From Cladobotryum mycophilum (lineage: Eukaryota > Ascomycota > Sordariomycetes > Hypocreales > Hypocreaceae): 64,000 bases of DNA. The translations under genes and the position numbers were made by a program. Shown here in pieces: positions 1 to 12,700 of this stretch. The stretch's first letter is position 1. Each line of letters opens with the position of its first letter. The DNA is taken from positions 4,588,001 through 4,652,000 of the forward strand of contig CM071591.1 of the NCBI GenBank assembly GCA_036429605.1. The letters are read 5' to 3'. Below the pieces are notes generated by a model, which did no database searches, was not told the origin of the DNA, and saw only the letters and a program-made list of their open reading frames with translations.

Positions 1-1026
1 GAGTCCAAAGCGCCAGCGGGCACTATTCTGCCAAAAGTATAGCTCGTTCGCTCCGCCACCTCTTGATTAGACCACCACTATGCAATATTATCCAGCTCTT
101 CGTTTCGTAAACGTTTCGTCGACCCGAGGGACGGATGTGTACAGGTTTCGGGCGCAGTACGCTCCTATCCTGGGCCCCGATGCCCCTGTACCCTTCCCGG
201 GGAGGCCCAAGGAAACCTGTCCGTTATGATATAGTGCCTTCCCGCGGTCGAAAGCACAGCAGGATCTCGGCGCCTATGCAGGGAGCATGGGTGTGGATCT
301 CGCAGTGTTTGTTTGTTTTATCATACTATCGGTTATGCAGCGTGATAATAGGGGTGTGTGTGGAGGACGACGGGATCGTCTTTGGGGCAAACTGTCGGTG
401 AGGGAAATAGTTATTGAGTTTGAGTATGGGCCACGTCGGAAGAAGGTTTCGTTTTGGGTTTCTTTTCGATGCGGATCTGGGATGATCGGGTTTGGGGTTC
501 TTCGTGTCGGGGAGGAGAAAAGCAAGGTAGTCTGCCCCATTTCTGCGGCTCGGATCTCGATGGCGGTTTCTGATGTGGTCTTGGAGGGTGTCGGTTAGTA
601 TGGATACAATATCCAATACTATAAGCCTAGTTTTATCGCCGATTTGGCCGTGTTGCGGTATAATGACAGGTCTTTTGGTTGCGTTGGGTTGCGTTTGGTG
701 GTGTGCGCAAAGGGGGTGGGCTCCTCAGCGACGACCTACCTAGCGGGCACCCTCCTCCTCCTTGGTCGATCCACGAACTTATCCACAACATCATCTCGCA
801 CAGAATTCAAGTTTTCATACGAGACGAAAATCCATTGCCCAACCATAGAAAGCAAAAAGGTGAGCATCCTCTTTCATTAGTCTAATGACAATTGTCAAAG
901 CTCGAGTTCCCTGGAATGCGACAACGTGCTCCGACAAACACAAGCTGAAGTTCCAGCACAGGCCAAACAGATTCATCGTTTACAGCCTGTCCAATTGACG
1001 AACTTGTTCTAGTCCCTCGCACCAAC
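1..1026. other. left-end stretch, no gene recognised
   Basis: Ordinary-composition DNA with only short overlapping reading frames on both strands (for example about 274-616). None shows a domain, signal peptide or convincing splice structure. I see no RNA gene and no transposon signature. It may be intergenic or the remnant of something unrecognisable. Confidence 0.4.
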
Positions 1027-1518
1027 GCTCAAAGCTCAAGCTCCCTTGATACTATCCCTTCGATACCGTCCCCTTGATACTGTCTTTGAGCTTGTCCCTT
1101 TCTTCCACCTACACAAGATACCAAGTCAAGTACTTGGTGTTGATACCTCGATACAAACATCTCCTTCCCTGCTAGCAATCTCGTATCCACTGTGAGTCAT
1201 GTATGACTCTTCCAATACCACACTCTTTCCAAGAAGACTCTGGCAAGGCAGACAGGCAGGCGTCAAGTGGCGTGATCATCCACTATCTCCCACACTATGA
1301 GGGGCACCCACATCGAGTCCACGATACCTGTTTAATTGCTTCAAGAGCTACAAATGTCTGCATCAATCACTTACTCCCTCACAATAACACCTCCAAGAGT
1401 CTTCAGGGGCAACAGTCCCTAACATCACGAATCCCCGAATCTACACAATCTCCCTGGCACGGTGACTGATATGCACTCATCCCACATCTCTTTGTACCTT
1501 CAAGTGACCTTGGTACAA
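1027..1518. repeat. cluster of perfect hairpins and short tandem repeat
   Basis: An 8-bp inverted repeat (GCTCAAAG at 1027-1034 with CTTTGAGC at 1084-1091) encloses three tandem degenerate copies of a CCTTGATACTATCC-like unit (about 1043-1083). A 7-bp hairpin with a 5-nt loop (ACCAAGT at 1120-1126, ACTTGGT at 1132-1138) follows. A third arm pair is TTGTACC (1492-1498) with GGTACAA (1512-1518). No coding potential is convincing. Function is unknown. Confidence 0.5.
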
Positions 1519-2164
1519 GAGAATCAGTCTTCATAGGCAAGAGGCTCGGTTGGCAGAGCACGCAACCTTCCCTTTCTACATTTCTGAGCAGATAAATGAG
1601 GTCATCACTCGTCTATCTGAGCAATCAGGAGACAAGTTCACCGCCTCGCTGACGCGTCGACTGATCATGGAGAAGGAACAAAATCTTGTGAGAGAAAGAG
1701 CGTTGAGTCTTCCCAGCGACTATAAACCCCCCCCTTGATTTCCGTTCTCTTCTTCTCTTCTCTTTTCTTCTCAGCCTTGAAGGATTTGAGCTTGGATTTC
1801 TGATTGTCGCCGGTGTGCCAAATCTCCCTGAAGGTTGCGTCCACAGCTCCCTGTTACAAAGTTCCCTGCACCGACTGTCCATAGCACTGTGTCTCTCACG
1901 ACTGGAGATTTCTTTGCTCAGAGCCTTCAAGCGTTCACTGCCGTTTGGGCATCAAATGCAATTGTGTTTGCCGTAGAGGCTTCAGAGACCACCCTTGGGC
2001 GTTTGGGTTTCAAAGACAATCTTTGGCCAGTTGGTTTCAAAGGCAATCTTTGGCTGTTTACGTTTTCAAACCAGTCGTTTCATGCCGCAGAGGCTTTAAA
2101 CACATTGCATTTTGCCGTGGAGGCTTCAGTGGGCTTTTTCCCCTCACGAAGTTTTTTTGCCCGT
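1519..2164. repeat. non-genic stretch with short degenerate direct repeats
   Basis: Between about 1940 and 2140 a GCCGTAGAGGCTTCAGAG-like unit occurs three times with changes. A GGTTTCAAAGACAATCTTTGGC-like unit occurs twice. The reading frames here (for example 1550-1738) have no recognisable domain. I see no gene. Confidence 0.35.
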
Positions 2165-2480
2165 CTTTTGTGACCTAGGTCACTAGAGAGGCGAAGAAAT
2201 TGCATCGCTTGGCGGTATTCAATACCCCAGGCAAGGCATCTGAACTCCCAGTATATTACTGGAGTTCTTTCATGTCACTAGACAGATGCCTTAAGACACT
2301 TCAGTGTCTTTAAATGACCTGGCCAAGTTCAATCTCTTGAGAGTGATCAACTCAAAGAGATCAAGCTGGGCAGCTGCATTTCACTATTTCCAAATACTGA
2401 ATTCAGTCAATCATTTTATATGATGCTAAATGCAGATTGTATGAGTTGAGGCTGAATACACCTAAAAGGGAGTATCTCTT
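2165..2480. repeat. chain of nested and adjacent perfect inverted repeats
   Basis: In order: palindrome GTGACCTAGGTCAC (2170-2183); GGTATT/AATACC around one base (2214-2226); a 10-bp arm AAGGCATCTG (2233-2242) pairing with CAGATGCCTT (2283-2292) around an inner hairpin GAACTCC-C-AGTA, loop TAT, TACT-GGAGTTC (2242-2267); AAGACAC/GTGTCTT with a TTCA loop (2293-2310); and CTGCATTT (2374-2381) with AAATGCAG (2428-2435) enclosing palindrome CTGAATTCAG (2397-2406). The density is far above expectation for unconstrained DNA. It could be a structured RNA, a palindromic mobile element or a protein-binding array. No protein is encoded. Confidence 0.55.
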
Positions 2481-2495
2481 CCTTGGATAACGGCA

Positions 2496-2600
2496 ATGAG
2501 CATGCGTTCATGCGTTCATTCGTTCATTCGTTCATGCGTTCTTTCGTTCATGCGTTCTTTCTTCCTTTCTTTCTTCTTTCTTCTTTCTTCTTTCTTTTCT
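2496..2600. repeat. CGTTCATG / TTTCTT microsatellite
   Basis: Interrupted tandem units of CGTTCATT/CGTTCATG followed by TTTCTTTC repeats. Low-complexity sequence at the edge of the A+T-rich block; the overlapping reading frame is a repeat artefact. Confidence 0.8.
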
Positions 2601-3453
2601 CTGCTTCTGTCCTCTGTCTTCCGGGCTCTTGGGCTTTTGATCCTTATAGAGGTTGAAAGGTGGCCTTGTCGTTGTCGTGATGGTAATTAAGACAATGTTC
2701 GGTCCCTTTCAACAGATCGCAACAACAGTGATTCTACAACCAATAGCGTTCTTTCATCGAAAAACAATTATTTGTGCATTAAAGATGAGACAAATGGTAA
2801 ACTTGTTATAGAGAACTTAGCTATTTACTATGATTGGAATGTTTTGAATGCGCTTAATGGAATTCTGAAATTGTTTTGTATGAAATAAAACACTTAGAGC
2901 TAGAGTAGTGCTCTGTAACATTATATTAATTCTATAGATGTAAACACTACTATAAACTGTTTTATTATATCCTATATATATAATTTAATAATATATATAT
3001 ATATAAGTATTATTATAATATATATTTATTAATTAATTTGCTTTTAAGAATATTTAATATTTTATTTTAGGAATTTATTATTTATATTATATTAAATATT
3101 TTATAGGTTTTATAATAATATTATAGATTTTAATAATATAAAATATAAATATAAAGCTTTATAAGAATTATAATTATATTTTTATATTTTAATTACTTTA
3201 AAATATAATTTAATTTTTAAATAATTTTTATAAATATAATAACTTTATTTTTATAGTTTAAAACAATATTTACATATATTTTAATTTTATAATTATATTT
3301 TATAGTATATAATAGTATATAAAATTTAAAACAAAAGTTAATATAAGTATTTTAATTTTTAATTTCCATTAAAATACTATAAAATATTATAACTTTAAAA
3401 AGGTTTATTTAAAATATATAGTATATACGAAAGTTTATTTAAGTATTATTAAG

Positions 3454-3930
3454 TGTGATGACCTGACCTTACACTTATATTATCCACAGAACTAGACCCA
3501 TTTTTAATAATACTTATATAAACTATTAATTAAAAATATAATTATAATAAAACCTTAGGTAATATAGCTAATTATAATTAGCTTAAATAAGATTAACTTA
3601 AGTATATTTAATAACTTAAATAAGATTAATTTAAGTATATATAATAGTTTAAATAAGATTAATTTAATTTATTATAATTATTAGATTATTAATTTATTTT
3701 TATTAAAATAAAATTTTATATTTATTTAAATTATAATAAACTTAATTATTATATATATTAATTTATATTTTTTTATATATTTAATTAATTATTAATATAA
3801 TTATTTATTATTAATAATATAATATTTAAATTATAATATATTAAACCTATTATTTAATCTTATTTTAATTTATTATTAATATTAATTATAATTTAGGTTA
3901 TTTTTGTTAGGAAATGCCTAGAATGTTATA
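3454..3930 (-). mobile_element. solo LTR, same family as the 7047-17707 element
   Basis: The sequence begins TGTGATGACCTG and ends GAATGTTATA. It is the reverse complement of the LTRs at 7047 and 17265, with RIP-type changes. It is flanked on both sides by the 5-bp duplication TTAAG (3449-3453 and 3931-3935), as expected of an integrated element reduced to one LTR by recombination. Confidence 0.85.
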
Positions 3931-4035
3931 TTAAGTTAATTTTAAGGTTTTAAAGTATAAATTATATAAATTCTTTTTAAATTATATAAAATATAAGTAT
4001 TTATAATTAAAGGTTTAAAAATAAGTATAAGTATT

Positions 4036-5970
4036 TATAACGACCCGACGCACTTATATTATCCATAAAACTGGACCCACTTTTAATAACACCCGTGCAA
4101 GCTATTGATTAAAAACATAACCACAGTAAAACCCCAGGCAATATAGCTAATCACAATCAGCTCGAACAAGATCGACTTGAGTATATTCGATAGCTCGAAT
4201 AAGATTGATTCGAGCATACGCAATAGCTTAAATAGGATCGATTTAATTTATTACAATTATTAGATTATTAATTTATTTTTATTAAAATAAAACCTTATAT
4301 TTATTTAAATTGTAATAAACTTAATTATTATATATATTAGTTTATATTTTTTTTATGTATTTAGTTAGTTGTTAATATAATTATTTACTATTAGTAACCT
4401 AATACCTGAACTATAATATATTAAACCTATTGCTTGACCTTGCCCTAATCTATTACTAATATTAACCACGATTTAAGTTATCCTTATTAGGAAACGCTAG
4501 GAATATTATAATAATTAAATAATAAATTAAATTTTAAAAAATTAAAAAAATTATTTTAAATATTAATTATAAATTTTTATTATTAAAAAAAATATAAATA
4601 TATTTAATTTTTTATATTTTTTTATTTAAAAAAATATTAATTAATAAAAATATTAAAAAAGTTATTTATAATTTTATAAAAATATTTTTAATAAAAAAAA
4701 TATAAAATTAAATTAATTTTAATTATATATTATAAAAATAAAAAATATTAATATTTAATAAAATAAAAAAATTATATAAAAATAAAAAATATTTAAAAGT
4801 TTATTAAATATTTAACTTACTCTTAGATAATTTTATAATAATTTTATTAAAATTTAGATTTAAAGGATTAATAAAATTTAATTATTAATTAAGCTTAATT
4901 AATAGATTAATTATAAGATTAATTATAAAGTTAATTAAAAAAGTATTAAAAATAAATTCTATTTTATAATATTTTTTTTAAACTTATTAAAAAAATTTTT
5001 TTATATATAATTATATTTATTATTTTAATATATAATAACTTTTTTTATTTATTAATTTTTTATAATTTAATTATTATAATAATAAAATTTTACTTTATAA
5101 CCTTATATTAAAAAACTAAATTATCTTTAATATAAATAATATAATTATTTAAAAAATATTAAAATATATTAAAAAAAAATTTATTTATAAATAAAAAAAT
5201 TATTATTATTAATATTATATTTAGTATAATATTTTTTAATATAAGTTTTATAATAAACTTTATTTTTAATAATAATATATTTTTATTTATTAATAATATA
5301 AAAAAATAAAAAAAATATTTTAAAATTAATTAATATAATAAATTTTATAAGATTCCGAATATTTTTTTTAAATAAAATTAATTATTTTTATTATTTATTT
5401 TAATATTATAAAATTAAAAAAAATAAAATTTATAAAAAGAAAGAATAAGTTTAAAAAAGAAAAAAGAAAGCATAGGTATTTATATAAAAACTAATGGGTT
5501 TTAAGAATAAGATTATAAAAAAAATTATATATAATAATCTAATATATTTATATTATTTATAAAACTAGACCTACTTTTAATAATATTTATATAAGTTATT
5601 AATTAGAAATATAACTATAATAAAACCTTAGGTAATATAATTAATTATAATTAGTTTAAATAAAATTAATTTAAGTATATATAATAGCTTAAATAAGATT
5701 AACTTAATTTATTATAACTATTAAATTATTAGTTTATTTTTATTAAAATAAAATCTTATATTTATTTAAATTATAATAAACTTAATTATTATATATATTA
5801 GCTTATGTTTTTTTATATATTTAATTAGTTATTAATATAATTATTTATTATTAATAATTTAATACCTAAACTATAATATATTAAACCTATTACTTAACCT
5901 TACCCTAATCCACTACTAATATTAACTATAATTCAGGTTATCCTTATTAGGAAACGCCTAGAACGTTATA
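4036..5970 (-). mobile_element. internally deleted LTR element of the same family
   Basis: Two LTR copies in the same orientation, 4036-4510 (the less mutated) and 5530-5970, enclose about 1 kb of A+T-rich sequence. The pair is bounded by the same pentamer GTATT (4031-4035 and 5971-5975), so they look like the two ends of one insertion. The interior is far too short for gag-pol, so this is a deletion derivative or a non-autonomous member. Confidence 0.75.
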
Positions 5971-5975
5971 GTATT

Positions 5976-6744
5976 AAAGATAATAATTATAATAAGTTTT
6001 TAAGTCTATAATAAAAACTTAAAGAGATATTATTTTAGGTTTTTTAAAAAATAATTTTAGGTTTTTTAGTCTAAGAATCTTTTTAATATTTTTTTCTTAT
6101 TTTTTTTAAGTTATTAATTTATAACTAAAAGTATTTTTTTTAATTTTATTAAATAATATAATTAATTATATTAAATTAAGTATTTAAGATAATTATTATT
6201 TTTTATTAATTATAATATTTAATATTACTTAGAATTATAATAATTTATTAAATAAAAGTTATTAATATATAATATTTTAGGTATTTTTTAATAAGAATAA
6301 CTTAGATTATAATTAATATTAATAATAAATTAGAATAAGGTTAAATAATAGATTTAATATATTATAATTTAAATATTATATTATTAATAATAAATAATTA
6401 TATTAATAATTGATTAAATATATAAAAAAATATAAGTTAATATATATAATAATTAGGTTTATTATAATTTAAATAAATATAAGATTTTATTTTAATAAAA
6501 ATAAATTAATAATTTAATAATTATAATAGATTAAGTTAATCTTGTTTAAGCTATTATATATATTTAAATTAATTTTATTTAAGCTATTAAATATATTTAA
6601 ATTAATTTTATTTAAGTTAATTATAATTAATTATATTATCTAGGGTTTTACTATAATTATATTTCTAATTAATAGTTTGTATAAATGTTATTAAAAGTAG
6701 GTCTAGTTCTATAGATAATATAAGTACAAGGTCTGGTCGTTATA
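5976..6744 (-). mobile_element. LTR plus leader fragment of the same family
   Basis: 6268-6744 is another LTR (ends CGTTATA), oriented like those at 7047 and 17265. The adjoining 5985-6267 matches the internal sequence left of the right-hand LTR (about 16970-17264). It is therefore a truncated copy keeping the LTR and the start of the internal region. The GTATT at its left edge corresponds to GCGTT in the intact element, suggesting that the 4036-5970 element inserted into this copy. Confidence 0.7.
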
Positions 6745-7046
6745 ATAAGCGTATAGCTCAAGTTTATAATATACTTTTTTATATAGTTATTCTTAAAAAG
6801 TATTAAAAATAATTATTATAATAGGTTTTTAGGTTTATTATAAATATTTAAAAATAATACTATTTTTAGTTTTATTTTTATAAAAAAGTCCTAGCTTTTT
6901 TTAACTTAATAATAAAAGATCTTTTTATATTCTTTTCTTAAATATTACTTATATTATTATATTTAATAATAGTAATAAGTTCAAGTTTATTTATAAGTTT
7001 ATTTATATAGTTTTATATTAAATATTAATAATAAATAAATATTATA

Positions 7047-7489
7047 TGTGACGTTCCGGGCGTTTCCTAACAGAGATAACCTAGATTGTGTTATTTGATA
7101 TTGGTAATAGATTAAGGCGATATTAAGCAATAGGTAAAAATATCATAGTTCTGGTATTAGGTATTAATAGTAAATAATATTATTAACGATTAATTAGATA
7201 TATAAAAAAGATATAGGCTAGTATATATAATAATTAGGTTTATTCTAATTGTAATAAGTATTAGGCTTATTCTTATAAGAATAGACTTATACTTTTATAA
7301 TCCACGATAAGCCGATTGTATTACGGTAGGTTTTTAGTATTAAACTCTTTTAAACCTGATCGGGTCCTGGCGGGCTAATTAATATAATTAGTTGGCTTAT
7401 CTAAGGTTTTCCCGTTTAATAACTTATATAAATATTATTAAAAATAGGTTTATTTTAGTATATAACCTAAATAGGATTAGATTGTTATA
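7047..7489 (-). repeat. 3' LTR of the retrotransposon
   Basis: 443 bp, aligned base for base at its ends with 17265-17707. The mutated terminus ...GATTGTTATA corresponds to GGTCGTCACA in the other LTR. Divergence between the two is mostly C-to-T or G-to-A. Confidence 0.88.
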
Positions 7490-9716
7490 TATTACTCCCT
7501 TCTCTTTAGCCTTATTCTTAAAGCTTTTATTAGTTTTATTTATAAGTATTACTACTACTTATTCCTTTTCTTTCTAAGCTATATATTTTTTTTATTATAC
7601 TTTATAAAGTAAGTAAAATCATTAAAATCCCTTAGGTTCTTAAACCTTAAGATAAAAAAATAAAAAAACATTATTATTTAGAGTGTTTTATTTTTATTAT
7701 TAAACAGGGTTTTAAAACCATTTTTTATTCCTATTATTTTAATTAAAGTTAAAAGTATTTTATTATTAAATCTTTTAATACTTATTAAACATATTATTTT
7801 AGAAAAAAAGTATAATAAAAATCAGATTATAATATTATTATATAAGTTTTTTTCTTATATATAAAGTATTTTATAACCTATTCTAATTTAGTTTAGTTTC
7901 TTAAATTATAAAAGAGTTTTATTTTCTCAAGTAATAAAAAGAGTTAGCTAAGTAATTACTATTAGACCGTTAATAGTAAATAAAAGAGTAAAAGAAATAA
8001 GTAGATGAAACTATTTTAAGTTTATTTAGGCTTTGTAAAATATATTGGTTACTTTATGAGCGAGAGGTTAAAATAATCTATTAAAACCTTAAGAGTATTA
8101 AATCTTTTAAAGAGTAGGCTTAGGTTAATAAGGAGGCTTGTTAAGCTGAATTAGTGTGTTTTTGTTAAGAAAAGGAGGCGATTATTTAAAGTGTTTCCTT
8201 AAGCGGCCCTGTGGTTAACCTACTGGTCAGGTTTGATTAGTAGTTGTTTTTTATTAATTTTTTAAGCTTAGATCCCGGTAAAATTATTATAGAATTATCT
8301 AAGAATAGGCTAAATGCTTAATAGGTTTTTAAGTATTTTCTATTTTTATATAATTCTTTTATTTTACTAGGTATTAGCGTTTATTATTTTTATAGTATAT
8401 AACTAGAATTAATTTAATTTTATATATTTTTTTTAAAAGTATTTTTATAGGATTATAGATAATTTTTTTTATATTTTTGTTAATTAGTATTTTTTTAAGT
8501 AAGAAAATATAAAAGACTAGGTAAATCTGTATTTTCTTTGATAATAAGAGTTTATAGTTAATATTTAAAAAAATCTTTTTAACTAGGTAAAGTTTTAATT
8601 TTTTAAAATTTAATTTATCGTTTAGTCGTGTTGTTTTAATATTTATATTTTTCTTATTTAGTGTATGGCGAAGTAAATAAATTATATTTCTCTTTTTAAA
8701 GATTAGTTTTTTTAATCTATTTTTATTTATGTATTTTTTTATTTTTTTATAAATTAATATAAATTATACTTTTATTATTTAATATAAGTCTTTTATTTTA
8801 TTTACTTTAATTATAGTTTTATTTACTATTATCTTATTCTTAAGTATCTTATATACCTTTAGGTTATAATTAAAGTTAGTATACATAAGGCTTAGGCCTA
8901 TGGATTCTAATATATTAATATTATAAGCGATTTGTACTAGTGGTAGTAGTTTTATTTAATTGGTTTGCTTAAAATTGATATAATAGTATAAATATTTTTT
9001 AATAATTTAATTAATTCGTTTAGTCTATTTATTGGTTTATAGGTGATAAGCTATATTAAGCTTATGGTTAGTGTTTAATTATTTAATTAATTCTTACTAA
9101 AATTTAAATATAAAAACTAATTTTTAGTCTAAGATAATTTCTTTAAGTAAAAGATAAATACTTATAATTATATATAAAAATATATATATAAATTCTTTTA
9201 TATTTATAGCTTTTTAATATAATAAAAAATAAGCTTATTTTATAAGTTTATTAATAACTATAAGAATATTATTATATTTAATCTTTATAATAGGTTTAAT
9301 TAATATAAGTAGTTTTATAATAAAGTCTAATATAATTATTTTTTATAGTTTTTAGGGTATTAGTAATAATTAGATTTATTTATATAACTTATATTTTAAG
9401 GCCTTTACTTAGCTGTATATAGTATATATTAAAATAATTCTTTAAATATATTATTTTACTTTATAAAAGTTAAAATTTTATTTGATTTATTTAAGTGTTT
9501 TTTGTATTCTTTTATGTCTATATAAGAGGTATTAGTAGATTTTTTTAATAAGGTTTTCTTAAAGCTTTAAAAGAATCTAGACTTTATTTTTATACTATTA
9601 TAGGTTTTTATTATTTATAATAAGTCTTTTAAGAAATTTTTTTTTTAAGTTTTATAATATTCTTTAATATAATAGATTTAAGTATTATTATTTTCGATTT
9701 AGAATATAATATTTAA

Positions 9717-12700
9717 TAACATATTCCATAAGCGAGTGTACCACATAAGCGAGTATGCCACCCTCTACCACTATATTTACCTCTATTACAATATGTTAAA
9801 TTCTTTAACGATCTTAAATAGCATTACTTTTGTATAAAAGTAAAGTTATTATAGCTTTTAAAGTTTTTAAAAAAGACCTAGATTTAAGTCTTAAAGCTAT
9901 AGAAAAAATCTATAACGTTAATCGTATGACTTTAAGTTAGCGTCGCGTTAAATAGCCTTTACAATATAATATAAAAGCCAATTTAATAAATCTTATAAAA
10001 TTAAAAGAAAAAACTATATTTAAGTATATAATTAACCTATTTGTGTGATTATTTTTTTTAGATTATATGGTATTAAAAAAATAATTAATTATTTATTGTG
10101 TGTATGCGATATGCTATTAGTTAATAAAAACTAGGCATTAAACTTTGTTAAACGTTAACTAAAGCTCTATATACGCTAGGCTTATAAATATAATTATTAA
10201 AAAGCTAAATACGAAAACCTAATACTTATTAGCGCTTGGTTTAAGCTTATATAAAATATTAAGGCTAAATATAAGGTCCTTGATGATAATTTTTATAACT
10301 TTAATAAGATTAGTTTTATAATAGGTATTATTTTTTTAGGTATAATAATTATAATTTTAGAAGGCTATATAAAAGCTAAATTATCTTAGCCTAGTAATCA
10401 AGAATAGGTAATTATAATCTAAGGTATTAATAGAATAGGTTAGATAATATTACTATTTATTATTTTTATTATATAATATTATCTTAAGAATTAGTATTAA
10501 GAGTATAATCTTCTAGTAGATTAGCGTATTATAATAATAAAAAATAGCTAGACTATTAATAAGGTTAACTTAGATTGGATTAAGCATTTTAATTATTATA
10601 TAGCTTTTTGTATAAAAGAGATCTATTAAATACTTATTCTTAATGGCTATAAAAGCTATTACTTAATAGCATTTAAGTTTTATTATAAAAAACATAAGAT
10701 TATTATAGTCTATATACCTTTTTATTCCTTATATCTCCTTTAGCTATTAGATATTAGTTATTTTAGGCTATTAAAGTAAATATACGGTTAATAAATTAAA
10801 AAATTAATATATATATATATTATATATATTAGTAAGCTTAAGTTTTTTTATACCTTTTATATAGTATTTTTTGCTATAATTAATAAAAAGAATATTAAAA
10901 GAGGTTTTAAAGGAGCTAGTCTATTATTATTTAATTTATAGAGTGTTTTTTTAATACTTAATATAGAGTTACAAATATTAATACCTTTGGAAATATTGCC
11001 TTAACCTATATAGCCTTAGGTCTCTAAAATATTAAAGAATATATATAAGGCTATCTTATAGTCAAAGTATATAAAAAATTATATCTTTACTTATTAAAAT
11101 AACTCTCTAACTATAATATTAACTATAATTAATCAATTTATAAAAAGTATAACATATTCTATAAGCGAGTGTGCCATACAAGCAAGTGTGCCACCCTCCA
11201 CCACCACATCTACCTCTATTATAATATATTAAATTCCTTAATAATCTTAAATAATATTACTTTTATATAAAAATAAAGTTATTATAGTTTTTAAAGCTCT
11301 TAAAAAAACCTAGATTTAAGTCTTAAAGCTATAGAAAAAATCTATAATATTAATTGTATAACTTTAAGTCAGTGTTATATTAAATAGCCTTTACAATATG
11401 ATATAAAAGCCAATTTAATAAATCTTATAGAATTAAAAAAAAGACTATACTTAAGTATATAATCGACCTATTTACGCGATTATTTTCTTCTAGATTATGT
11501 GGTGTTAAAGAAATGGCTAATTATCTACTACGTGTACGCGATGTGCTATTAGTTAGTAAAAACTAAGCATTAAACTTCGTTAAACGCTAACTAAAGTTTT
11601 ATATACGCTAGGCTTATAAATATAATTATTAAAAAATTAAATATAAAGACCTAATACTTATTAACGCTTAGTTTAAGCTTATATAAAATATTAAGACTAA
11701 ATATAAGGTTTTTAATAATAATTTTTATAACTTTAATAAGACTAGCTTTATAATAGGTATTATCTTTTTAGGTATAGTAATTATAACTTTAAAAGGCCGT
11801 ACAAAAGCTAAATTATCTTAGTCTAATAATTAAAAATAGGTAACTATAATCTAAGGTATTAATAAAATAAATTAAGTAATACTATTATTTATTATTTTTA
11901 TTATATAATATTATTTTAAGAATTAATATTAAAAGTATAATCTTTTAGTAAATTAATATATTATAATAATAAAAAATAATTAAATTATTAATAAGGTTAG
12001 CTTAGATTAGATTAAGTATTTTAATTATTATATAGCTTCTTATATAAAAAGGATTTATTAAATGCTTATTTTTAATAGCTATAAAAGCTATTACTTAACG
12101 GTATTTAAGCTTTATTATAAAAAGTATAAGATTATTATAGTCTATATACCTTCTTATTCCTTATATCTCTTTTAGCTATTAGATATTAGTTACTTTAGGC
12201 TATTAAAGTAAATATACAGTCGATAAATTAAGAAATTAATGTATATATATATTATATATATTAATAAGCTTAAGTTCTTTTATACTTTTTATATAGTATT
12301 TTTTGCTATAATTAATAAGAAGAATATTAAAAAAGGTTTTAAAGAAACTAGTCTATTATTATTTAATTTATAGAGTGTTCTTTTAATGCTTAATATAAAG
12401 TTATAAACATTAATACTTCCGGAAATATTATATTAACTTATATAGTCTTAGGTCTTTAAAACGCTAAAGAATATATATAAGACTATCTTATAGTTAAAGT
12501 ATATAAAGAATTATATTTTTGTTTATTAAAATAGCTCTTTAACTATAATATTAATTACAATTAATCAATTTACAAAGGGTACAATAGTAATTATATATTA
12601 AATAATACTTTTACGCAAAAAGGTCTCCGAGCTTTATATAGTAAATAAAACATTAAATAAGCGCCGTAAAGTAAAAAAGACTCGCGTATAACTTAAAGGC

